Assembly: GCA_902462325.1 (NCBI GenBank)
Contig: CABQBF010000080.1
Span: forward strand, 1-11,335
Direction: 5' to 3'
Origin: an uncultured Peptococcaceae bacterium
GTDB taxonomy: Bacteria > Bacillota > Peptococcia > Peptococcales > Peptococcaceae
Length of the DNA: 11,335 bases
Numbering within the stretch: position 1 is the first letter of the stretch; the number at the start of each line of letters is the position of its first letter. The notes beneath the pieces were generated by a model that saw only the letters and a program-made list of their open reading frames with translations, was not told where the DNA came from and did no database searches. Of this stretch, positions 6,356 to 11,335 are shown piece after piece. Position numbers and translations under genes: made by a program.

Positions 6356-7534
6356 ATGTTTAATTTTAATTATTTTGCCCCCACTGAAGTATGTTTTGGA
6401 AAAGGTACGGTTGACAACGTAGGAGAATATATAAAAAAATATCATGGTACAAAAGTTCTGATTCATTATGGTGGGGGAAGCATTGTCCGCACAGGATTGT
6501 TGGAACGGGTAAAAAAAGCGTTGGATAAGGCCGGTATAGCGCATGTAGAGATAGGCGACGTGGTTCCGAATCCCCGGTTATCTAAAGTGTATGAAGGAAT
6601 AGAACTTTGCCGGAAAGAAAAGATTGATTTTCTGCTTGCCGTTGGAGGAGGAAGCGTAATTGATTCTACAAAGGCAATCGGATATGGATTAACAAATGAA
6701 GGAGATGTCTGGGATTTCTTTGAACATACAAGGAAAGCAGAAGCTTGTATGCCTTTAGGATGCGTATTAACAATTGCGGCTGCCGGAAGCGAAATGAGCA
6801 ATAGCTGTGTGATTACCAAAGAGGATACGGATGAAAAACGGGCTTATGATGATGATGTTTCCCGTCCGAAGTTTGCTATTATGGATCCGGAACTGACAAT
6901 GACCTTGCCGGATTATCAAACGGCTTGTGGATGTACGGATATGTTAATGCACACAGAGGAACGGTATTTTACCAACGGCGGAAATATGGAAATTACCGAT
7001 AGCATTGCAGAGGCACTCATGCGTACTGTTATTAAGTATGCGCGTATATTGGTTCGTGAACCGGATAACTATGAAGCCAGAGCAGAAATCATGTGGGCAG
7101 GAAGCCTTGCACACAATGGTTTGACTGGCTGTGGAAATGATGGAGGGGATTTTTCGTCTCACATGTTGGAGCATGAAATGGGCGGAATGTTTGATGTGGC
7201 GCATGGTGCGGGGTTAGCAGCAATCTGGCCAAGCTGGGCGCGTTATGTTTATAAGGACTGCCTGCCCAGATTTAAACGGTTTGCACTGTATGTCATGGGT
7301 GTGGAAGATGAGGGCAGTGATGAAGAAATCGCGCTTGCCGGAATCGAAGCAATGGAATCCTTTTATCATTCCATTGGTATGCCGATCAACATGAAAGAAC
7401 TGGGGATTGAACCAACTGAGGAACAGATTTTGGAAATGGCACATCGTTGTGCTTTGGCAGCGGGTGGTCAACAGGGTTCTGCAAAAGTGTTGAAAGAGGA
7501 AGATATGGCTCAAATTTACAGAATGGCAAGATAG
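6356..7534 (+). CDS. Iron-containing alcohol (butanol-type) dehydrogenase
   Basis: A 392-residue group III, metal-dependent alcohol dehydrogenase of the BdhA/YqhD branch, which interconverts aldehydes and primary alcohols with NAD(P)H in the cytoplasm. The N-terminal Rossmann-like half carries YGGGS (38-42), PNPRL (71-75) and GGGSVIDSTKAI (97-108), which bind the dinucleotide. The helical half supplies the metal ligands expected from FucO/YqhD: Asp195 and His199 in TDMLMH, His269 in SSHMLEHE, and His283 in DVAHGAG. All four are present, so the enzyme should be active. Length is typical. The GGGS loop and close fit to YqhD-type enzymes favour NADP(H), but this cannot be fixed by eye. AAGGA directly precedes the ATG. 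It has its own promoter and terminator and lies downstream of an HxlR regulator, which suggests a role in disposing of reactive aldehydes or in fermentative redox balance. Confidence 0.9.
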   Translation: MFNFNYFAPTEVCFGKGTVDNVGEYIKKYHGTKVLIHYGGGSIVRTGLLERVKKALDKAGIAHVEIGDVVPNPRLSKVYEGIELCRKEKIDFLLAVGGGSVIDSTKAIGYGLTNEGDVWDFFEHTRKAEACMPLGCVLTIAAAGSEMSNSCVITKEDTDEKRAYDDDVSRPKFAIMDPELTMTLPDYQTACGCTDMLMHTEERYFTNGGNMEITDSIAEALMRTVIKYARILVREPDNYEARAEIMWAGSLAHNGLTGCGNDGGDFSSHMLEHEMGGMFDVAHGAGLAAIWPSWARYVYKDCLPRFKRFALYVMGVEDEGSDEEIALAGIEAMESFYHSIGMPINMKELGIEPTEEQILEMAHRCALAAGGQQGSAKVLKEEDMAQIYRMAR

Positions 7535-7612
7535 TACACAAAACGTAATATTATTTTATATTTTGTGTATTGAATTTAACAGCAGAACCAAACGAGTTAA
7601 TAAGAAATTAAG

Positions 7613-7646
7613 GAGCGACAGTCAAAAATTGCTGCCGCTCTTTTTT
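7613..7646 (+). terminator. Rho-independent terminator of the dehydrogenase gene
   Basis: GAGCG plus CAG (7613-7621, one mismatch) pairs with CTG plus CGCTC (7632-7640), followed directly by TTTTTT (7641-7646). It lies about 80 bases after the stop codon and has the form of a classical intrinsic terminator. Confidence 0.85.
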
Positions 7647-7666
7647 GACGCTTCTTTGCCTTGCAC

Positions 7667-7686
7667 CAATGCTTATGTGCGGTAAA
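7667..7686 (+). repeat. Downstream copy of the imperfect direct repeat
   Basis: CCAATGCTTATGTGCG here corresponds to CCAATGCTCATGTGCG at 5649-5664. It again lies just beyond a terminator hairpin and after TGCA. The surrounding 7535-7837 stretch otherwise holds the terminator, the next promoter and a 7-mer tandem repeat, with no gene visible. Confidence 0.4.
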
Positions 7687-7749
7687 GTAACACACAAGAA
7701 TTTGAAAGGCAACAGCCCTTACTATTCCTAAAATCAAGGGGAAAATCAA

Positions 7750-7779
7750 TTGCTTTCTTAAGGTATCTTATGATAAAAT
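7750..7779 (+). promoter_or_regulatory. Possible promoter of the acidic hypothetical gene
   Basis: TTGCTT (7750-7755), an 18-base spacer and TAAAAT (7774-7779) precede the start codon by about 60 bases. Both boxes are approximate matches, so the call is tentative. Confidence 0.4.
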
Positions 7780-7800
7780 ACGATTATGAATAAACCGAAA

Positions 7801-7821
7801 AGTCGAAAGTCGAAAGTCAAA
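7801..7821 (+). repeat. Three tandem 7-mers directly before the ribosome binding site
   Basis: AGTCGAA, AGTCGAA and AGTCAAA follow one another without a gap (7801-7821) and run straight into AGGAGGAG. The array lies in the 5' leader of the following gene. Confidence 0.7.
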
Positions 7822-7837
7822 AGGAGGAGTTTATTGT

Positions 7838-8365
7838 ATGAAATTCAAAGAGAACGATATGCGCATAAGAATAGACGGAATGGGAATTGTATTCTATTCA
7901 CCTGAAACAAATAAAAAAATTCCAGAAGGCTGTAATTTTTTTGAAGAAGAATATTCAAAGCCAGAAGATGTGGCAGGGCATATTAAGAAAGGGGATGTCG
8001 TTGGCTTTTGCACAGGAACTTCTGGAGATTTTACACTCAAATTTAGAGAAGGGTATCCCGAAGAAAGTCTACTGGAAGAATACCCCGTTGCAATTCGTTT
8101 GGGAATTGATATTCAAGATGAAAAGTTGTGTGTAATTGATTTGTTTTGGCTAATGGAATGGGGAGCAGAGTGTCCTACAGAACAGATTGTTCCTATTGAT
8201 ACGGGCTATTATCACATAACATTGTGTACAAGAAAACCTGATTCAGGAATTTGGGGCGATGAACAAACGATATTTGTGTATTTAAATAAATTGAATTCTA
8301 TGCCAGAATTGAAATGGCCTGGTGTTCCTACGTTACTTCCAGCAAGTGAATGGATCCACCATTGA
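7838..8365 (+). CDS. Acidic protein of unknown function
   Basis: A 175-residue, strongly acidic, soluble protein with no signal peptide or membrane segment. I do not recognise it as a named family. It appears as alternating short beta-like segments (IRIDGMGIVFYSP at 10-22, DVVGFCTG at 53-60, VAIRLGIDI at 84-92, GYYHITLCTR at 123-132, QTIFVYLNKL at 143-152) with many Trp and Tyr residues near the end. The look is that of a single-domain, all-beta-rich protein. Small acidic stand-alone proteins like this are often immunity proteins of polymorphic toxins, but no toxin gene is adjacent and this stays speculation. AAGGAGGAG ends about ten bases before the ATG and fixes the start. It has its own probable promoter and terminator, and its downstream flank is IS-damaged, so a former neighbour may be lost. 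Base composition is more AT-rich than in the dehydrogenase gene. Confidence 0.7.
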   Translation: MKFKENDMRIRIDGMGIVFYSPETNKKIPEGCNFFEEEYSKPEDVAGHIKKGDVVGFCTGTSGDFTLKFREGYPEESLLEEYPVAIRLGIDIQDEKLCVIDLFWLMEWGAECPTEQIVPIDTGYYHITLCTRKPDSGIWGDEQTIFVYLNKLNSMPELKWPGVPTLLPASEWIHH

Positions 8366-8486
8366 CAGATCCGCGCAATTGCATAGGAGAATTCAAAAAG
8401 GAAATCGTTCCCCTTCATCTGGAAGAAGGTATTAATTAAATATGGTGTACCAACTTTACTTATTGAAAATCATATATAAAGGTTTC

Positions 8487-8506
8487 GCAAGGAGAATTTT
8501 CCTTGC
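8487..8506 (+). other. Small hairpin upstream of the terminator
   Basis: GCAAGGA (8487-8493) pairs with TCCTTGC (8500-8506) around a six-base loop. No T-run follows, so it is not itself a terminator. It lies seven bases before the next hairpin, and the pair could act together in 3' end formation of the preceding transcript. Confidence 0.4.
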
Positions 8507-8512
8507 CGATAC

Positions 8513-8545
8513 AGGTCAATCTGCCATGTGTGGATTGGCCTTTTT
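8513..8545 (+). terminator. Rho-independent terminator after the acidic hypothetical gene
   Basis: AGGTCAATC (8513-8521) pairs with GATTGGCCT (8533-8541), nine pairs with one U-G. The T-run 8541-8545 follows at once. It lies about 150 bases after the stop codon at 8365. Confidence 0.65.
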
Positions 8546-8559
8546 ACTTTGGGTTATCG

Positions 8560-8617
8560 AAACCTGTCGGAAAAGAAAATAAAAATTTTCTAGGTTTTTC
8601 AAAAAATTTTCCGGTTT
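8560..8617. repeat. Nested AT-rich inverted repeat
   Basis: AAACC...GGAAAA (8560-8574, with four extra bases) is complementary to TTTTCCGGTTT (8607-8617). Within it, GAAAAT (8575-8580) pairs with ATTTTC (8585-8590). It may be a relic of a mobile element or the right part of the damaged IS, but this cannot be shown. Confidence 0.3.
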
Positions 8618-8773
8618 GCTATGCCAAGAAGTTCTGGTATTACGAGAAGGTGAAAAATCAGCCGCACTCAAATCGGGATGAAGAGAGATAGTACTATGCC
8701 ATTTCCTTCCCGTGAGAGATGTATCTGCGCTATGGTCGATTCCAATATCTTGTGAGGGATTACAACTGCTTTC

Positions 8774-9032
8774 TTGCAGAACTAAATCCTGATATGAAAT
8801 CGCACTTGATAAATGCAATTCTACTACAGAAAGTTTTTTTGAGAGAATAAGATTCTTGTTTTCTGGATCGTAATAAACCTTCATCGGCAAATGCTTGGTA
8901 ATTATCAATTCATTTTTTCACATTACTTTTTGCTAGAATATGAAATTCCTTTGCGAACTCCCCATATCCTCCTTCTCCATTAAGATATGCTTCTACAACT
9001 TGTTTCTTAAATTCAAACGAATATTTAGACAT
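8774..9032 (-). pseudogene. Broken IS150-type transposase orfA
   Basis: The frame starts at ATG 9032 with MSKYSFEFKKQVVEAYLNGE, the helix-turn-helix start typical of IS150-type OrfA, and continues to SNVKK. Codon 41 (8912-8910) is TGA where this family has a Trp (TGG) after KK. Beyond the stop, AFADEGLLRSRK is still recognisable. A one-base expansion in a run of seven A (minus strand, 8840-8834) then shifts the frame, after which LSVVELHLSSAISYQDLVLQ (8833-8774) continues the family pattern in the new frame. Beyond that the similarity is lost. With a nonsense codon, a frameshift and no orfB, it cannot make transposase. OrfA would normally provide DNA binding for the OrfAB transposase. Confidence 0.8.
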
Positions 9033-9087
9033 TAAAATACCGACCTGCAATCGTTAGCTTTTTGGTCTAACTTTGAGGGTCGGTACA
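8774..9087 (-). mobile_element. Remnant of an IS3-family (IS150-type) insertion sequence
   Basis: Read on the minus strand, the left end begins at 9087 with TGTACCGACCCTCAAAGTTA, the terminal TG and sequence type usual for IS150-like elements. Inside it, ACCGACC (9084-9078) pairs with GGTCGGT near 9040 and GTTAG pairs with CTAAC, the hairpin these elements place just before orfA. Only part of orfA remains. No orfB (DDE integrase) and no convincing right end were found. Recognisable similarity fades at about 8774, perhaps extending to 8700, so the true inner limit is unknown. Confidence 0.8.
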
Positions 9088-9111
9088 AGGCAAATCGCAT
9101 CAGGCCTTTTT
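9087..9111. terminator. Short hairpin between the IS remnant and the ATPase gene
   Basis: AAGGC (9087-9091) pairs with GCCTT (9104-9108) around a 12-base loop. On the + strand a T-run follows (9107-9111). On the minus strand, after the ATPase stop, the hairpin runs straight into the IS end (TGTACC) with no T-run. It may have been the ATPase terminator before the IS cut off its tail, or may now serve + strand transcription. Confidence 0.35.
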
Positions 9112-9116
9112 CTCTA

Positions 9117-11335
9117 TTATTCCAGTGCTCTTGTCTTTTTTTGCACCAGCTTGAAAATCTGGCGGAAGAGGATATAATCCAAAGGCAGAAAACAGAGCAT
9201 AAAACAAAAGGCGGAACGGTCCAACCAAGTGATAGAAAATAATCCGGGCAATAAAAGGATTGCCAAAATAAAAGCAGTTGACAGTAATAAATACATGACC
9301 AACCGCTTACGGTTAAAGGGCAGGCAGATGCGCCGCAAAACCAAAAAGCCCGTAAAGCCAGTCAAGAAAACACATAGCGTACTGATTTCTTCTGAAGTAA
9401 AGTCAAACTGTAAGGAACAAAGTAAAATCAGCAGCAGATTGACCACAATTGTTAGCCCGCCAGGCAAGGCCTTGCTCAAAATATTCAGCAAAAAACGACC
9501 TTGTACGCGGTCTGTGTTAGGCTCCAGAGCCAACAAAAAGGATGGAATCCCAATGGTCAGACAGCTAATCAAGGTTAGCTGAATAGGAATAAAGGGATAA
9601 GGAAGCTGCACAAATAAAAAGATTAAGGCGAACAGTGTTGCATAAATGGTTTTCACCAAAAATAAGGAGGCCGAGCGTTGAATATTATTGATAGAACGCC
9701 GCCCCTCGGCCAAAATCTTGGGCAGTGAATCAAAATTGGAATCTAACAATACCAGTTGGGATACATTACGGGCGGCGTCAGTGCCTGCGGCCATGGCGAT
9801 ACTGCAGTCAGCCTGCTTGAGCGCCAACACATCGTTGACCCCATCACCAGTCATAGCAACCGTGTGACCATTTTGCTGCAGGGCTTGTACCAGTTGCTTC
9901 TTCTGCTCTGGTGTGACCCGTCCAAAAACGGTGTATTGTTGCGCAGCTTGCTTTATTTGTGTTTCAGTTTGGACGGTAGTCATATCAATATAGTTTTGCC
10001 AGTCTGGCACACCGGCTTCTCGGGCAATACCAGAGACAGTATGGGCACTGTCGCCGGAAATTACTTTTAAGGTGACATCCTGTTGCGTAAAGTAGGACAG
10101 AGTTTGCTGTACTGCGGTACGCAAACGGTCTTTTAACAGCACAAAGCCTACCGGCTTGATTTGTTCCGGTAAACTGCCAGGCTCAACCGGCTGATCGGTC
10201 CAAGCCAGCAGCAGCACACGGTTTTCTGCGGTAAGCTGTTGTAATCGCTGCGCAAATGGAGCATCTTGTTTTCGATAGGTAAATTCAGCAGCGCCAAGAA
10301 TATATGTCCCTTGCCCAGCAAATGTAACGGCCGACCACTTGTGCTGACTGGAAAAGGGAAACATGGCCGTTGCCTGCCAATCCTGCTTAGGCGGATAAGT
10401 ACGGCGCAAAGCTGCAAAGGTGGCATTGTTATCTTCCAATCCTGCAGTGAAATTTTGCAAAATCTTCTCCATACTGTAAGGATGAGACTGCCAGGACTCC
10501 AAGCCGGCAACATATAAATCGCCTTGGGTTAACGTACCGGTTTTATCCAGACAGAGCGTGTCAACGCGAGCTAATGATTCAATACAGTATAAATCCTGCA
10601 CCATAACCTGTTGCTGGGCTAAGCGAACAACGCTGACAGCTAATACCGTACTGGTAAGCAGTACCAGCCCTTCTGGAATCATGCCGATTAGGGCGGCTAC
10701 CGTTTGCACCACTGCATCGGTATAGGTATTACCGGCAATCTGCAGTTGGTTGTGCAGCAGAATGAGTCCCACTGGAATAATAATGAGGGAAATAGTGCCG
10801 ATAATTTTATTTAAAGTTTGCATGATTTCTGATTTTGTTTTTTTATAGTATTTGGCTCCTCGAGAAATAGAAGCGATATAAGTATTGTCGCCGATTTTAT
10901 CAGCACGGGCCTTACAGCTGCCGCTGATGACAATGCTGCCGGCTAAAATAGTATCGCCTGTTTTTTTATAGATGGCGTCAGCTTCGCCGGTGATGAAGGA
11001 TTCGTCTACTTCACACTGGCCGGTTAATACAATCATATCTACAGCGGCCTGATTTCCATTTTGCAGCAGCAATATATCATCTAACACGATTTGCTGAATA
11101 GGAATTTCCAATGGCTGTCCGTTGCGAATAACGGTAGCTTTTGCTGCGTGGAGCAGCGAAAGCCGGTCAATGGCACGCTTGGCGCGAATTTCCTGCACAA
11201 TCCCGATAAAAAGATTGCTGAGAACTACGCCCATAAACAACATATTTTTGTAAGAGCCCACAGAGAGTACAGCCAATGCTAAAATACCATTGATCAAGTG
11301 GTACAGAGGGCACTGTAAAGGATATAAATCTGTTT
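9117..11335 (-). CDS. P-type cation-transporting ATPase, partial (N-terminus outside window)
   Basis: An integral membrane pump that couples ATP hydrolysis to cation transport. Numbering from the TTG at 11297: A-domain VDESFITGEAD (98-108), M4 motif IPEGL (207-211), phosphorylation site DKTGTLT with Asp251, N-domain FSSQHKWSAV (315-324), KVISGD (411-416) and hinge TGDGVNDVLALKQAD (484-497). About six C-terminal membrane segments follow (about 546-712). There is no heavy-metal CPC motif, and the M4 PEGL suggests a Ca/Mg/H-type or uncharacterised cation pump of the E1-E2 group; the ion cannot be named. The Lys of the usual KGAPE motif is replaced (ILGAAE, 333-338). TTG 11297 is not a credible start: it has no ribosome binding site, lies within the first visible membrane segment, and the frame stays open to the window edge. 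The gene is therefore truncated by the window at its 5' end, probably by a few dozen residues, since about 740 are visible. Confidence 0.9.
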   Translation of the reverse strand, partial: TDLYPLQCPLYHLINGILALAVLSVGSYKNMLFMGVVLSNLFIGIVQEIRAKRAIDRLSLLHAAKATVIRNGQPLEIPIQQIVLDDILLLQNGNQAAVDMIVLTGQCEVDESFITGEADAIYKKTGDTILAGSIVISGSCKARADKIGDNTYIASISRGAKYYKKTKSEIMQTLNKIIGTISLIIIPVGLILLHNQLQIAGNTYTDAVVQTVAALIGMIPEGLVLLTSTVLAVSVVRLAQQQVMVQDLYCIESLARVDTLCLDKTGTLTQGDLYVAGLESWQSHPYSMEKILQNFTAGLEDNNATFAALRRTYPPKQDWQATAMFPFSSQHKWSAVTFAGQGTYILGAAEFTYRKQDAPFAQRLQQLTAENRVLLLAWTDQPVEPGSLPEQIKPVGFVLLKDRLRTAVQQTLSYFTQQDVTLKVISGDSAHTVSGIAREAGVPDWQNYIDMTTVQTETQIKQAAQQYTVFGRVTPEQKKQLVQALQQNGHTVAMTGDGVNDVLALKQADCSIAMAAGTDAARNVSQLVLLDSNFDSLPKILAEGRRSINNIQRSASLFLVKTIYATLFALIFLFVQLPYPFIPIQLTLISCLTIGIPSFLLALEPNTDRVQGRFLLNILSKALPGGLTIVVNLLLILLCSLQFDFTSEEISTLCVFLTGFTGFLVLRRICLPFNRKRLVMYLLLSTAFILAILLLPGLFSITWLDRSAFCFMLCFLPLDYILFRQIFKLVQKKTRALE

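Larger units (their letters stand above)
8366..9116. other. Gene-poor, decayed region
   Basis: About 750 bases without an intact gene. In order it holds two adjacent hairpins (8487-8541, the second a terminator), a nested AT-rich hairpin (8560-8617), a broken IS3-type orfA with its left end (to 9087), and the short hairpin after the ATPase gene (9087-9111). Reading frames here are interrupted. Confidence 0.6.

Noticed and set aside
8350..8439. Short overlapping frame of 29 codons ending in EFKKEIVPLHLEEGIN
   Set aside because: It looks coding-like and overlaps the end of the acidic protein gene in another frame, so it could be a frameshifted tail or gene remnant. It has no ribosome binding site and nothing to compare with, so it is not listed as a gene.
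8446..8451. TGTACC as the right end of the IS remnant
   Set aside because: Only six bases match the left terminus before the sequence diverges. The bases outside (TGG and AGG) do not form a target duplication, and the hairpins between look like the end of the acidic protein's transcript.
8516..8908. 130-codon minus-strand frame
   Set aside because: Its middle (LSVVELHLSSAISYQDLVLQ) is the shifted part of the broken IS orfA. The ends are not gene-like, so it is covered by the pseudogene entry.
9229..10513. Several + strand and offset frames inside the ATPase region
   Set aside because: They lie antisense or out of frame to a gene with clear P-type motifs throughout.
1..11335. CRISPR arrays, tRNA or rRNA genes, toxin-antitoxin or phage defence genes
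   Set aside because: None was recognised on either strand; the only tandem repeat is the 7-mer array at 7801-7821 and the short CTAT run.

Overview
The window looks like chromosomal DNA from a low- to moderate-G+C member of the Bacillota (Firmicutes). The evidence is strong AGGAGG-type ribosome binding sites, short lipoprotein signal peptides, a parS site matching the Bacillus-type consensus, and gene families common in Clostridia and Negativicutes (an EF-G-like GTPase with a GHSGSGKT P-loop, an HxlR regulator beside an iron alcohol dehydrogenase). The species cannot be named from the sequence alone.

Layout. Positions 159-2559 hold a two-gene operon of lipoproteins on the + strand: a WG-repeat-like protein, then a PstS-like substrate-binding protein with no ABC permease beside it. 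Between this operon and the convergent EF-G-like GTPase gene (4785-2773, - strand) lies a perfect 34-bp palindrome (2600-2633) carrying the 16-bp ParB/Spo0J site TGTTTCACGTGAAACA, followed by the GTPase gene's terminator. The site suggests this part of the chromosome lies in the origin-proximal domain. An AT-rich gap separates the GTPase from a small zinc-ribbon protein (5155-5514, +).

Positions 5797-7646 form a compact regulatory module: an HxlR-family regulator (5902-6264), an iron-containing alcohol/butanol dehydrogenase (6356-7534) with its own good promoter, and a terminator. Both promoters carry a similar inverted-repeat-like sequence over the -10, a candidate HxlR operator. A short repeated sequence next to a hairpin occurs on each side of the module. 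Next is a free-standing acidic protein of unknown function (7838-8365) with its own promoter, a tandem 7-mer just before its RBS, and a terminator.

Positions 8366-9116 are decayed DNA. They include a broken IS3/IS150-type insertion sequence (orfA with an internal stop and a frameshift) whose left terminal end at 9087 can be read exactly and abuts the hairpin after the last gene. The window ends inside a P-type cation-transporting ATPase (9117-11335, - strand), which runs off the right edge. No tRNA, rRNA, CRISPR array or obvious defence island was seen. The most notable signals are the parS palindrome, the EF-G-like protein with an altered guanine-recognition motif (NKLE instead of NKxD), and the HxlR regulator whose usual N-terminal cysteine is a serine.
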